Shown here: piece by piece, positions 53,736 to 62,938 of the stretch | Layout of the letters: the number at the start of each line of letters is the position of its first letter | Position numbering within the stretch: position 1 is the stretch's first letter | NCBI GenBank assembly: GCA_024403355.1 | Contig: JAKSRW010000009.1 | Coordinates: 18,772-82,771, forward strand | From: Lachnospiraceae bacterium | GTDB taxonomy: Bacteria > Bacillota > Clostridia > Lachnospirales > Lachnospiraceae | DNA: 64,000 nt | Reading direction: 5' to 3' | Translations under genes and position numbers: made by a program | Notes under the pieces: model-generated | Seen by the model: the letters and a program-made list of their open reading frames with translations, nothing else | What the model was told of the DNA's origin: nothing | Databases searched by the model: none

Positions 53736-53804
53736 GCATTTCCGATTATGCCAAGCCTCTCACAGGCCCGCAATTTCCGCAAAACGCAGAATTTCCCGAA
53801 ATGC
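53736..53804. repeat. GCATTTC...GAAATGC repeat, copy 1
   Basis: GCATTTC (53736-53742) and GAAATGCTAAAA (53798-53809) bound a 55-base interior in the potC-potD spacer. A related, shorter arrangement with the same ends and the shared string CCCGAAATGCTAAAA lies at 58401-58437. Confidence 0.4.
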
Positions 53805-53841
53805 TAAAACATATTATATAGTGTGTTTTTCAAAATGCAAC

Positions 53842-54654
53842 TTATTTTTTCTGTGCTTTCTTGAGCTTTTTCCTCATCCTGCGCTCCGCAATAACCGGAA
53901 TAAGGTTGGTAATTGTAAGAAATACAGTAATAATCACAATAATCAGTGTCGAAAGTGCGTTTATCGAAGGATTTATACGCTTCGACATTGTGTAAACGAG
54001 AATCGAAATATTGTTGACACCGTTACCCGTTACAAAGTATGAAATAACGAAATCATCAAATGACATTGTAAATGCGATAAGCGCACCGCTCACGATACCG
54101 GGCATAATCTGAGGCACGATAACCTTTGTGAGTGCCTTCCAGGGTGTGGCCCCGAGGTCCATGGCCGCGTCCGCCAGGTTCGGGTCGAGGGTTCTGAGCT
54201 TGGGCATAATGCTCAGAATAACATAAGGAATACAGAACATTATGTGTGCTAAAAGCAGTGTCAGAAAGCCCTTGGTGATATGAGCCGCACTGTAAAACAT
54301 CAAAAGTCCGATGGCTGTTACGATTTCCGGGTTCATAATGGGCAGGTTATTTACCTGCTCAACCAGATTTCTCACAAGCTTTCTCGATTTTGAAAGTCCG
54401 ATGGCTGTAATTGTGCCCACTATTGTCGAAATGATAGTGGCCAGAATCGCAATTACTATTGTATAAATTACAGCCTGAATCATTGTCGCGTCATTGAACA
54501 TTTTCTCATACCAGCGAAGAGAAAAGCTCTCGAAATGAGTCAGTGATTTACTCGAATTAAACGAAAAGATGATAGTGTAGATAATGGGTGCATATAAAAA
54601 CACCACCATCAGGGCCATAAAAATGCTTGAAAATACTCTTTTTTCCTTCTTCAT
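53842..54654 (-). CDS. potC: Polyamine ABC transporter permease PotC
   Basis: A 270-aa inner-membrane permease with six hydrophobic segments (FSSIFMALMVVFLYAPIIYTII at the start) and the EAA loop DAAMDLGATPWKALTKVIVPQIMPGI that contacts the ATPase. It overlaps the end of potB by 4 bases (ATGA), implying translational coupling. Confidence 0.95.
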   Translation of the reverse strand: MKKEKRVFSSIFMALMVVFLYAPIIYTIIFSFNSSKSLTHFESFSLRWYEKMFNDATMIQAVIYTIVIAILATIISTIVGTITAIGLSKSRKLVRNLVEQVNNLPIMNPEIVTAIGLLMFYSAAHITKGFLTLLLAHIMFCIPYVILSIMPKLRTLDPNLADAAMDLGATPWKALTKVIVPQIMPGIVSGALIAFTMSFDDFVISYFVTGNGVNNISILVYTMSKRINPSINALSTLIIVIITVFLTITNLIPVIAERRMRKKLKKAQKK

Positions 54655-55490
54655 GCGCTTGCCCTTTCTCCGATTTCGGTCTTATCCACCTTTTTGGTGA
54701 TGTACATTGAAATCATGATAATGATAGCCATTATCAGGGAAATGGCACTTCCGAAGTTCCAGTCGCCGCTTGTGAGGAACTGTGACTCGATAACATTACC
54801 TACGAGCACGTACTGTCCGCCGCCGAGCAGCTTAGGAATACAGAAGGATGATACCGCAGGCAGGAATACAAGTGTGATTCCGCTGATTACACCGGGCAGT
54901 GAAAGAGGGAAGGTGATTCGCCAGAAGCACTGGAATCTGTTGGCTCCAAGGTCCTGTGCCGCCTCAATCAGACTGTTATCCATCTTTGAAAGCGAGGTGT
55001 ATATCTGAAGTATCATAAAGGGAATAAAGTTGTAAACCATACCGAGGATTACAGCAAATTCCGTATAAATCATATCAACCGGTCCGATTCCGACCCAGCC
55101 GAGAATTGTATTGATAATGCCGTCATTCTGCAGGATTCCGATCCATGCATAGGTACGAACCAGCATATTAATCCAGGTCGGGAAGGTGATTATCAGAACC
55201 CATTTCATCTTGATGCCGTCACTGCATTTTGCAATATAGTAGGCGGGAATGTAGCCGAGCACAATGCAAAGAACCGTTGTGATCAATGCTACTCTCAGCG
55301 ATCTTCCGAGCACCTCAAGGAAAATGGAATCACTGAAGAATCTTACGAAATTATCTATGGTAAAATTAAAATTTACAACGCCGTTTCCCTCTGTCGTGAT
55401 TGCATAAAGCAAAATCAGAATCATGGGCACAATTATCATAACCGATATCCATGCCACATACGGGTATGTCATCTTGCGAAACTGCTTCAT
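54651..55490 (-). CDS. potB: Polyamine ABC transporter permease PotB
   Basis: A 279-aa permease, six membrane segments, with the EAA loop EAAQDLGANRFQCFWRITFPLSLPGV. Partner of PotC in the membrane channel. SD AAGGAGG precedes ATG 55490, about 100 bases after potA. Confidence 0.95.
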   Translation of the reverse strand: MKQFRKMTYPYVAWISVMIIVPMILILLYAITTEGNGVVNFNFTIDNFVRFFSDSIFLEVLGRSLRVALITTVLCIVLGYIPAYYIAKCSDGIKMKWVLIITFPTWINMLVRTYAWIGILQNDGIINTILGWVGIGPVDMIYTEFAVILGMVYNFIPFMILQIYTSLSKMDNSLIEAAQDLGANRFQCFWRITFPLSLPGVISGITLVFLPAVSSFCIPKLLGGGQYVLVGNVIESQFLTSGDWNFGSAISLIMAIIIMISMYITKKVDKTEIGERASA

Positions 55491-55594
55491 AGCGCGCCTC
55501 CTTCTTTATGTCAATATTCACTGCCCTTTAAGCCGTAAAGCAATAAGCTTACAGCCCTTGGCGAATTAACAGAGCACGATGTCATGCATCCTGC

Positions 55595-57172
55595 TTACTG
55601 CTTTTTCATAACGTGAATATCCTCGGGAGCAAAATTGAGTCCGACCGTCGTACCCACCTCAGCCTTGTCGGTGGTATCGATTCTGTACTCGTAGCCTCGT
55701 GTTTTGAAGGTAACCTCGTATTCGCCGGGCTTAATATTTTCAGGATCGAAGCTGTATTCAACATCCGTGATTTCTACGGAACTGCCGGTCTCAAGGTCAT
55801 ACGCAAGCGCATTTGCCCAGATTTTAAGGTCTGTATCAAGTGCGATACTCTCCTGAATTTCATCTGCTTTTTTGAAGAAATTAACCGCATAGATTTCCTC
55901 GCCGTACTCCTCGTCGACCGCACGGTTAGGATCCTGAACGATCATATTTGCGGTAACCATAGTGCCTGCCGCAGTCTTGAAGGTTACGGGATAGGTACCC
56001 TTTTCCTTCTTAATTTCATACTCGACCGAGCTGATAGAGATACGCTCATCGGTCTTGGGATCCCAGGCCTGGGCATCCGAATGGTCAATGATAAACGCAT
56101 CCGTCAGGTTCTCAACATCCTCTGTATCGAGATAGAAATCATTGGCACTCATCATTTCGCCCGCACTTCCGTTGATTACGGGCTTGTCCTCCGAAACGTT
56201 CATCTTAACGGTAATGCTTGTACCGTTCTTTGTCTCAACTACCGTCTCATAGTGAACACCCTTGAAAAGCACCGACTTTACGGTACCCTTCAGCTTGCCG
56301 TCTCCGGGTGCGACAATGTCAATGTCCTCAGGTCTGATAACAACGTCTACACGCTCGTCTTTACTGAAGCCGAAGTCAACGCACTCGAACTGCTTGTCCT
56401 CGAATACTACCTTACGGTCTTCAAGCATTATACCGTCCATGATATTGCTTGCGCCGATGAAGTTCGCCACATAGCGGTTCGCGGGTTCATTATATATGTC
56501 TGTGGGGCTGCCGATCTGCTGAATTTCGCCGTCCTTCATGACAACGATTTTATCAGACATGGTCAGGGCCTCCTCCTGGTCATGTGTTACGAAAATGAAG
56601 GTAATGCCTACCTCCTTCTGAATCTTCTTAAGCTCGCGCTGCATTTCCTTTCGAAGCTTTGCATCAAGCGCTCCGAGAGGCTCATCGAGAAGAAGAACAC
56701 CGGGCTCATTTACCAGAGCTCTTGCAATGGCAACTCGCTGCTGCTGGCCGCCCGACATTTCCTGAATGCCGCGCTTGCCGAAATCCTCAAGGTTAATCAG
56801 ACGAAGCATACGGTTAACCTTCTGCTCGATAATATCCTTGGGCTCCTTCTTCAGCTTAAGACCGAAGGCAACATTATCATATACATTCATATGCGGAAAA
56901 AGCGCATATTTCTGGAATACTGTATTCAGGTCACGCTTGTACGGAGGCAGATTTGTTATGTCGTTTCCGTCAAAAATGACATTACCCTCATCCGGCTCAA
57001 GAAATCCGCCGAGAATTCTCAAAAGTGTAGTCTTTCCGCAGCCTGAGGGGCCGAGCAGGGTAACAAACTCATTCTCATAGATATCAAGATTGATGCCCTT
57101 TAAAACAATCTGGCCGTCAAAACTCTTTACAATATTTTTGAACTGTATAAGCTTTTTTGCGCTGGTCTCCAT
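55595..57172 (-). CDS. potA: Polyamine ABC transporter ATPase PotA, enlarged C-terminus
   Basis: Energises polyamine import. The 525-aa protein exceeds the usual length of about 350-380. Residues 1-240 are a normal ABC domain: Walker [12 protein letters not shown]-loop, signature [15 protein letters not shown], Walker [13 protein letters not shown], switch His in [13 protein letters not shown]-like region starts ([23 protein letters not shown]) but is split by about 150 residues with two similar beta blocks ([21 protein letters not shown] and [24 protein letters not shown]) before the end ([15 protein letters not shown]). First gene of the pot operon. Confidence 0.95.
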   Translation of the reverse strand: METSAKKLIQFKNIVKSFDGQIVLKGINLDIYENEFVTLLGPSGCGKTTLLRILGGFLEPDEGNVIFDGNDITNLPPYKRDLNTVFQKYALFPHMNVYDNVAFGLKLKKEPKDIIEQKVNRMLRLINLEDFGKRGIQEMSGGQQQRVAIARALVNEPGVLLLDEPLGALDAKLRKEMQRELKKIQKEVGITFIFVTHDQEEALTMSDKIVVMKDGEIQQIGSPTDIYNEPANRYVANFIGASNIMDGIMLEDRKVVFEDKQFECVDFGFSKDERVDVVIRPEDIDIVAPGDGKLKGTVKSVLFKGVHYETVVETKNGTSITVKMNVSEDKPVINGSAGEMMSANDFYLDTEDVENLTDAFIIDHSDAQAWDPKTDERISISSVEYEIKKEKGTYPVTFKTAAGTMVTANMIVQDPNRAVDEEYGEEIYAVNFFKKADEIQESIALDTDLKIWANALAYDLETGSSVEITDVEYSFDPENIKPGEYEVTFKTRGYEYRIDTTDKAEVGTTVGLNFAPEDIHVMKKQ

Positions 57173-57214
57173 ACTTTTAGCAATACCTTTCCTATATTTT
57201 TGTAAACTGATTTG

Positions 57215-57242
57215 ATTATAACAAGATTTTGCAGAATTGCAA
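57215..57242 (-). promoter_or_regulatory. Promoter of the potABCD operon
   Basis: TTGCAA (57242-57237), 16-base spacer, consensus TATAAT (57220-57215), followed by a leader of about 35 bases to the potA ATG. Confidence 0.7.
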
Positions 57243-57249
57243 TGTGTTT

Positions 57250-58260
57250 TTAATAGCCCTCGGGATTATTGCGCTGCCATCTCCAGGAATCCTCACACAT
57301 CTCCTTAACGCCGAACTGAGCGGTCCAGCCAAGCTCCTTAGCCGCAAGTGAAGCGTCTGCGTAGCAGGTGGCGATATCACCGGGACGTCTGGCTGTGATT
57401 TCGTAGGGAATCTTTACGCCGGAAGCCTCTTCAAAGGCCTTTACAAGGTCAAGAACGCTGTAGCCCTGACCTGTTCCGAGATTATAAATCTTAAGACCGG
57501 GCTTCTCCTCGAGCTTAGCGATTGCCTTTACATGTCCGAGCGCCAAATCAACAACATGGATATAATCACGCACACCTGTGCCGTCATGGGTATCGTAGTC
57601 ATTTCCGAATACATTCAGATGGTCGCGCTTTCCGACAGCCACCTGGGTAATATAGGGCATGAGATTGTTGGGAATTCCGCTGGGATTCTCGCCCATAGTT
57701 CCGCTCTTGTGGGCACCGATAGGGTTAAAGTAACGAAGAAGAATCACATTCCATTCCTTATCCGCGAATGCCACGTCCGAAAGAATCTGCTCAAGCATAG
57801 ACTTGGTCCAGCCGTAAGGGTTGGTACACTGTCCCTTGGGGCACTCCTCGGTAATGGGAACAAATGCGGGGTCTCCGTATACGGTCGCAGACGAAGAAAA
57901 TACGATATTCTTCACTCCCGCATCGCGCATGGCCTGAATAAGTGTAAGGGTACCCGAGATATTATTGTCATAATATTCAACGGGCTTTGAAACCGACTCA
58001 CCTACTGCCTTAAGTCCCGCAAAATGTATGCAGGCCTCAATCTTATTTTCACCAAAAACCTTATCAAGAGCCTTTCTGTCGCGGATATCTGCCTCATAAA
58101 AGACAGGTCTCTTTCCTGTAATGGCCTCAATTCGATTCAGAACCTCAGCACATGAATTGCAGAGATTATCAACAATTACAACCTCATAGCCTGCGTTCTG
58201 AAGCTCCACAACCGTGTGACTTCCGATGTATCCGCTTCCGCCGGTAACTAAAATAGACAT
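57250..58260 (-). CDS. galE: UDP-glucose 4-epimerase
   Basis: Interconverts UDP-glucose and UDP-galactose with bound NAD. The 336-aa SDR protein has GGSGYIGSH (NAD binding), [10 protein letters not shown] with the catalytic Ser/Thr, [10 protein letters not shown] (Tyr-x-x-x-Lys), and [21 protein letters not shown] precedes ATG. It supplies galactosyl donors or completes the Leloir pathway for galactose released by enzymes such as the GH2 protein. Confidence 0.97.
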   Translation of the reverse strand: MSILVTGGSGYIGSHTVVELQNAGYEVVIVDNLCNSCAEVLNRIEAITGKRPVFYEADIRDRKALDKVFGENKIEACIHFAGLKAVGESVSKPVEYYDNNISGTLTLIQAMRDAGVKNIVFSSSATVYGDPAFVPITEECPKGQCTNPYGWTKSMLEQILSDVAFADKEWNVILLRYFNPIGAHKSGTMGENPSGIPNNLMPYITQVAVGKRDHLNVFGNDYDTHDGTGVRDYIHVVDLALGHVKAIAKLEEKPGLKIYNLGTGQGYSVLDLVKAFEEASGVKIPYEITARRPGDIATCYADASLAAKELGWTAQFGVKEMCEDSWRWQRNNPEGY

Positions 58261-58596
58261 GGCATTTCTCCTTTTTATTTATTCGCGGCAGTAAGCTAAC
58301 TGCAGAAGCGCATCTTTATTCCTCTGCAATTGCTTTTATTGCCTCTGTATTGTAATTTTATGACGTCGGGGTCAAAAGCATTGCCCCCGACTTAATACAC
58401 GCATTTCTTCGCACTTTGTGCTCCCGAAATGCTAAAAACATTCAAAATCCGCTCATTTTTCAATGAAAAATGGCTACTTTTTCATGTTTTTGCGTGTCAT
58501 AAAGGCCTTCAATGCTCTTACAAGCAAGCTTGACGAGCATTTTTGACCTTTTGACCCTTGTATCATTTTATATTTCTAAAACATTCGGACAGACAA
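58261..58596. other. Hairpin-rich intergenic region between galE and the nucleotidyltransferase
   Basis: No gene. Four hairpins in 180 bases: GTCGGGG/CCCCGAC (58365-58391); GCATTTC/GAAATGC with inner GCAC/GTGC (58401-58432); CATTTTT/AAAAATG (58454-58472); AATGCTC/GAGCATT (58511-58541). None has a clear T-run in the leftward direction. The second belongs to the small repeat family also seen at 53736. Confidence 0.5.
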
Positions 58597-59508
58597 TTAA
58601 TTCCAGAGCTTCTCGGGATATACACCCTCTGAAATGAGGGTTCTGATAGACTCAACTACCTTCGGACGGTCCTCCTTATAGGTTACGCCGAACCATTTTG
58701 CTTCTGTCTCAAGAATTCTTACCGAAGCAGTCTGGGCGTCAATTTCATTCTGTACGGCCGTAAGCAGATAGTACTCGGCCTTGTTCAGCTTTTCGCCCTT
58801 ATTCTGCTCAAAGAAATCGCCAAGACCTGTCTCAAGAGTTTTAAAGAACTCAGGTGTGAAGCCCCAGCAGTTCATTGATACGTGAAGATTTTCGGAAAGC
58901 TCCTCCACGCTGCCGTCCTCAAAGCTGTTCACAAGTCTTCCGTCCGCAAGTCTCTCAATCTTTGTGTGCTCAACAATAGTGGTGAGATAGCCCGCATTGT
59001 CCGAGCATACGCCTCTTGAAACACTGCCGTTCTCTGTAAGGGTGTTCTTAAGCATGTATCCGGCCATGCAGTAATGACGCTTTCCGTCCTCTGCCTGCTC
59101 GCCCTTTAAATAATCAGCCAGGCACTCAAAGGCCTCTCTGCCGTAGAAATCATCCGAATTAATTACCGCAAAGGGCTCATTTACATATTTTCTGCAGCAA
59201 TATACCGCATGTGCAGTACCCCAGGGCTTTACTCTGCCCTCAGGAATCTCTACGCCTTCGGGAATCTCATTAATATCCTGGAAGGCATATTCCACCTTCA
59301 TAACATTCTCGATTCTCTTTCCGACCGTATCTCTGAAAAGCTCGAGATTTTCTTCCTTAATAACAAATACAACCTTGTCAAAGCCGGCCTGCTTTGCATC
59401 ATAGATAGAATAGTCAATAATAAATTCTCCGCCGGGTCCCAAAGGATCAAGCTGCTTGAGACCGCCGTAACGGCTGCCCATTCCTGCTGCCATAATTACC
59501 AGTGTCAT
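58597..59508 (-). CDS. Sugar-phosphate nucleotidyltransferase
   Basis: A 303-aa NTP-transferase-like protein (MTLVIMAAGMGSRYGGLKQLDPLG, signature GxGxR...K). FAVINSDDFYGREAFE supplies the metal-binding aspartates. Family members make NDP-sugars from sugar-1-phosphates; the specific sugar is uncertain. galE, 336 bases downstream, suggests UDP-sugar metabolism, but this form also resembles uncharacterised nucleotidyltransferases near envelope genes. It follows aroE by 26 bases. Confidence 0.85.
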   Translation of the reverse strand: MTLVIMAAGMGSRYGGLKQLDPLGPGGEFIIDYSIYDAKQAGFDKVVFVIKEENLELFRDTVGKRIENVMKVEYAFQDINEIPEGVEIPEGRVKPWGTAHAVYCCRKYVNEPFAVINSDDFYGREAFECLADYLKGEQAEDGKRHYCMAGYMLKNTLTENGSVSRGVCSDNAGYLTTIVEHTKIERLADGRLVNSFEDGSVEELSENLHVSMNCWGFTPEFFKTLETGLGDFFEQNKGEKLNKAEYYLLTAVQNEIDAQTASVRILETEAKWFGVTYKEDRPKVVESIRTLISEGVYPEKLWN

Positions 59509-59534
59509 AATAATCGTCTTCCTCTCGTATCAAT

Positions 59535-60332
59535 TTATCTGAAAAATACCTTTGCGCTGCCCTCTGCCTGCATCTTGAGCATGCCGAGACCCCTGACTGT
59601 TTTACAGCCACACTTCTCTGCAAAGCAAAGAAGCGGTGTTTCCTGCGGATTATAGATGCATTCCGCAACAATAAGCCTCTTCGGAAGGATAACCTCTCTT
59701 TTTCCGTCCCAGGGGAAGGGCTTTGCATCATCATTACCGCAGCCATGCATTCCGATGGGAGTACAGTTAATCATAATATCGGCTTCGGCAAGAAGCTCAC
59801 TGTAGGAAACCTCATCGTTATAATCAACATATCTGAACGCCGTCACTCCGCCGCCCATGATGATTTTGTCGGTCATGGCCTTCATTTTCTGTGTATTTGC
59901 ACTGTCTCTTGCAATAATCACAACAGCCTTGGCCTGACGCTGGGAGCACTCTGCCACGATAGAACGTGCCGCTCCGCCGCTGCCAATAATTAAAATGAAC
60001 TTTCCGCCAATCTCCCCGCCAATGGCCTCGCACATACCGTAGCCGTCGGTGGAATCACCGTAAAGATAACCGTTTCTGTTGGCAACGGTATTAACTGCGC
60101 CTGTCAGCTCAGCAACCGGAGAAAGCTCGTCCACAAGCTTCACCATTTCAGTCTTCCAGGGCATGGTAACATTACAGCCGTCCCAGAGTCCCTTTCTCAT
60201 ATCCGAAATGAAGCTCTCCAGCTCCTCTTTTGTACGGATTTCATTCCTTGTGTATTCGATATCATAATCCGCAAAAAGCTCCGGTGACTTTGAATGAGCC
60301 ACGGGATTTCCAATTACGCAATATTTTTTCAT
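59535..60332 (-). CDS. aroE: Shikimate dehydrogenase
   Basis: Reduces 3-dehydroshikimate to shikimate with NADPH. The 265-aa protein has NPVAHSKSPELF (shikimate-binding SxS), NVTMPWKTEM with the catalytic Lys, DSTDGYGM (usual NTDGxG, here STDG), and the Rossmann loop IIGSGGAARSIVAE. MKKYCVIGNP at 60332 is the start, directly after AAAGGA; the longer frame upstream translates the MITE-like element. Slightly shorter than most AroE proteins. Confidence 0.93.
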   Translation of the reverse strand: MKKYCVIGNPVAHSKSPELFADYDIEYTRNEIRTKEELESFISDMRKGLWDGCNVTMPWKTEMVKLVDELSPVAELTGAVNTVANRNGYLYGDSTDGYGMCEAIGGEIGGKFILIIGSGGAARSIVAECSQRQAKAVVIIARDSANTQKMKAMTDKIIMGGGVTAFRYVDYNDEVSYSELLAEADIMINCTPIGMHGCGNDDAKPFPWDGKREVILPKRLIVAECIYNPQETPLLCFAEKCGCKTVRGLGMLKMQAEGSAKVFFR

Positions 60333-60369
60333 ATTAATTCCTTTCCGTACCGGTATATTTATAACTAAA

Positions 60370-60472
60370 TTACTATTCACAGTTGCTCGCACGCATTCAT
60401 ATGGCTCGATGCTTCGCATCTTTTACCGCACATAACGTGCTGACATATTCAGTGTTTGGCTGTGAATAGTAA
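60370..60472. mobile_element. MITE-like element, short member
   Basis: TTACTATTCACAG (60370-60382) and CTGTGAATAGTAA (60460-60472) are perfect 13-bp terminal inverted repeats of a 103-bp element. The interior has GATGCTTCGCATC and an ATTCATATGGCTCGATGC segment matching, in inverse orientation, the interior of the element at 42954-43263. It ends exactly at the stop codon of the neighbouring ABC ATPase gene. Confidence 0.8.
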
Positions 60473-61237
60473 TTATTCTGTCATCTTACTTAAAAATGCC
60501 TTAAGACGCTCGCTCTGACAGTTATCGATTACATCCTCGGGACGTCCCTCCTCGATTACATAGCCGTCAGCCATGAATACCACTTTATCCGCTACATTTT
60601 TGGCGAAGCTTATCTCATGAGTTACGATAACCATGGTCATTTTTTCAGCCGCAAGCTGCTTGATTACCTTAAGGATTTCGCCTGTAAGCTCAGGGTCAAG
60701 TGCCGATGTGGGCTCATCGAAGAAAAGCATATCGGGCTTCATGGCAAGCGCACGCGCAATGGATACACGCTGCTGCTGGCCGCCGGAAAGCTGGCAGGGA
60801 TATGCATCTGCTCTCTCGGTAAGTCCCATCTTCTCCAGAAGCACGCGGGCCTCCTTCTCAACCTCTGCCCTGTCCCGCTTCTGCACCACGATAGGTGCTT
60901 CCATTACATTCTGCAGGACGCTGTAATGAGGAAAAAGGTTAAAATTCTGGAATACAAGTCCGAATTTCTTCTTAATATCCCTCATAGTCAGTGCATCCGC
61001 ATAGCTGCAGCCGCTGCCATTGTCGCGGACAGCCTTTATGCCCTCATATATAAGCTCGCCGCCGTCCATAGTCTCCAGCATGGTCGCACAGCGAAGAAGT
61101 GTCGACTTTCCCGAACCTGAGGGTCCGATTATGGCTACAACCTCACCTGCCTCCACGCTCATTGAAATGTCGTGAAGCACTACTGTGTCGCCAAACTGCT
61201 TTTTCAGATGATTTATTTCAAGTATTTTATTTCCCAT
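60473..61237 (-). CDS. Amino-acid ABC transporter ATP-binding protein
   Basis: A 254-aa GlnQ-type ATPase: Walker [16 protein letters not shown]-loop [15 protein letters not shown], signature [15 protein letters not shown], Walker [15 protein letters not shown], switch His in IVTHEISFA. Third gene of a polar amino-acid uptake operon after the binding protein and permease. The stop codon is abutted by the MITE-like element, so the 3' end of the transcript must run into it. Confidence 0.95.
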   Translation of the reverse strand: MGNKILEINHLKKQFGDTVVLHDISMSVEAGEVVAIIGPSGSGKSTLLRCATMLETMDGGELIYEGIKAVRDNGSGCSYADALTMRDIKKKFGLVFQNFNLFPHYSVLQNVMEAPIVVQKRDRAEVEKEARVLLEKMGLTERADAYPCQLSGGQQQRVSIARALAMKPDMLFFDEPTSALDPELTGEILKVIKQLAAEKMTMVIVTHEISFAKNVADKVVFMADGYVIEEGRPEDVIDNCQSERLKAFLSKMTE

Positions 61238-61279
61238 AGAAAATATACCTTTCGATTATTTCAAGCTAATTATCAACAG

Positions 61280-61930
61280 TTACTTAATTGTGTAGTAAGA
61301 CATTTTCTTTTCAATGCGTGACATAATCCATGCCACAAGAGCATTGAGCAGATAATAGAAAACGGCAGCCACAATGAAGGGCATGATAGTTCCCTTTGCC
61401 GCTACAATCTGCTTGGCAACGGTAAACATTTCCTCCACCGCAATAACATATGCAAGTGAGGTATCCTTAACCAGTGTAATAACCTCATTGGTTACGGGAG
61501 GAATGATTCTTTTGATAACCTGAGGGAAAATAATCCTTCTGAAGGTCTGTCCCTTGGTGAAGCCCAGAACTGCCGATGCCTCATACTGGCCTACCGGAAT
61601 AGCCTCGATTCCGGCACGGTAAATCTCTGCAAAGTAGGCTGCATAATTAAGTCCAAAGCCGATAATAACCGCCACATATCTGTAAAATGCGGTTGTACTG
61701 AAACCGAATATCAGTGAAGGTGCAAAGAATATCACCATCAGCTGAAGCATAAGCGGTGTACCGCGCATGATAGAAATATAAACCTTTGCAAGGAAGGACA
61801 GGAACTTGTTTTTTGACATACGTACAAAGGAAATGCCCAGGCCGAGCGGAAGCGCGATAATCAGAGTTGTCGCAAATATCAGCAGTGAAATGAGCAGGCC
61901 CTCTGCCAGCTGTGTAACGATATTTAACAT
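61280..61930 (-). CDS. Amino-acid ABC transporter permease
   Basis: A 216-aa permease of the HisM/GlnP type with about five membrane segments. MRGTPLMLQLMVIFF and YFAEIYRAGIEAIPVGQYEASAVLGFTKGQTFRRIIFPQ (in part) form the conserved EAA region. It lies between the substrate-binding protein and ATPase genes. Confidence 0.95.
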   Translation of the reverse strand: MLNIVTQLAEGLLISLLIFATTLIIALPLGLGISFVRMSKNKFLSFLAKVYISIMRGTPLMLQLMVIFFAPSLIFGFSTTAFYRYVAVIIGFGLNYAAYFAEIYRAGIEAIPVGQYEASAVLGFTKGQTFRRIIFPQVIKRIIPPVTNEVITLVKDTSLAYVIAVEEMFTVAKQIVAAKGTIMPFIVAAVFYYLLNALVAWIMSRIEKKMSYYTIK

Positions 61931-61978
61931 TTATGCAACCATGCCTTTCTGAAAACTAATTACTTACAATATCGAAAA

Positions 61979-62007
61979 ATCCACGGTCAAATATTATGAC
62001 CGTGGAT
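61979..62007 (-). terminator. Intra-operon hairpin after the binding-protein gene
   Basis: ATCCACGGTCA pairs perfectly with TGACCGTGGAT (11 bp), followed on the minus strand by TTTTCG. Placed between the abundant binding protein and the permease, it probably lets only part of transcription through or protects the upstream mRNA. Confidence 0.8.
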
Positions 62008-62034
62008 GTGTGTTTGTCTAATCTCCAACGGGAA

Positions 62035-62817
62035 TTACTTTCCGAGAACAACGCTGTCCTGAAGATCCCACTTCTTTGCGATTTCAAGGAACTTGCCGTC
62101 CTTTGACATCTCATTAAGTGTAGTCTGAACCTCATCGCGAAGTGCTGTATTTCCAAGCTTGAAGCCGATACCGTAAAGCTCTGAAACAATAACCTGATCA
62201 AGAATCTGGTACTTGTCCGAACCTCTCTCTGCAATCTGGTACTTTGCAACACCGACATCAAGTGCTACCGCATCAGCCATGCCGCTCTGTAAGTAAAGGA
62301 ATGCTGAATTGTAATCGGGAACCTCGATAATCTCCTTGAAAGAAGCCTTAAGCTCTGCACAATCCTCTGAGTTAAGCGCCTCAAGTGCTGAAGAAGCAGC
62401 CTGAACAACGATTGTCTTGCCTGCAAGGTCTGAGTGCTGCTTGATGCCGCTCTCTGTAGCTACCGCAAATACCTGGCTGTTATCAACATAAGCCTCTGAC
62501 CATGTATAGGTATCTAATCTGTCATTGCTCATTGTGAAGCCGTTCCAGATACAGTCAATATTGCCGCTGTTAAGCTCCATATCCTTTGAATCCCAGTCGA
62601 TGGGCTGGAACTTTACTGTCCATCCGCGTCTCTTACATACCTCTGAAGCAAGGTCAAGGTCAAAGCCCTTGTAGCTTCCGTCTGTATCCTTGTAACCGTA
62701 AGGAGGGAACTCAGCATCAAAGCCTAATGTAAAGGTTTTGCCTTCATCCTTCTTACATGCGGTAAATGCGCCGCAAATCATTACTACAACGAGTAATAAA
62801 GCAAAAATTCTCTTCAT
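62035..62817 (-). CDS. Amino-acid ABC transporter substrate-binding lipoprotein
   Basis: A 260-aa solute-binding protein (SBP family 3). Lipobox FTAC after IFALLLVVVMICGA. FTLGFDAEFPPYGYKDTDGSYKGFDLDLASEVCKRRGW (in part) is the classic polar amino-acid binder start; LDTYTWSEAYVDNSQVFAV and YGIGFKLGN follow. The ligand cannot be told from motifs; glutamine, cystine or arginine are possible. First gene of the transporter operon. Confidence 0.95.
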   Translation of the reverse strand: MKRIFALLLVVVMICGAFTACKKDEGKTFTLGFDAEFPPYGYKDTDGSYKGFDLDLASEVCKRRGWTVKFQPIDWDSKDMELNSGNIDCIWNGFTMSNDRLDTYTWSEAYVDNSQVFAVATESGIKQHSDLAGKTIVVQAASSALEALNSEDCAELKASFKEIIEVPDYNSAFLYLQSGMADAVALDVGVAKYQIAERGSDKYQILDQVIVSELYGIGFKLGNTALRDEVQTTLNEMSKDGKFLEIAKKWDLQDSVVLGK

Positions 62818-62864
62818 GATTATTATATCCTTTCAATATTTTACAATGATAATCGTGCACCGTT

Positions 62865-62893
62865 ATGCTATCATTTTAGCACGCTAAAGTCAA
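62865..62893 (-). promoter_or_regulatory. Promoter with operator-like palindrome for the amino-acid transporter
   Basis: TTGACT (62893-62888), 17-base spacer, TAGCAT (62870-62865). The spacer begins with the perfect palindrome TTTAGCACGCTAAA (62875-62888), which also overlaps the last base of the -35. Its place suggests repressor binding. Confidence 0.6.
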
Positions 62894-62938
62894 TAGTTTT
62901 GATAAAAATGCTCCGTTTTTCCGTCAACTTTCCGTCAA

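Noticed and set aside
55613..57046. 477-codon plus-strand frame opposite potA
   Set aside because: Antisense shadow of a well-supported ABC ATPase; Leu/Ile/Cys-rich with no family likeness.
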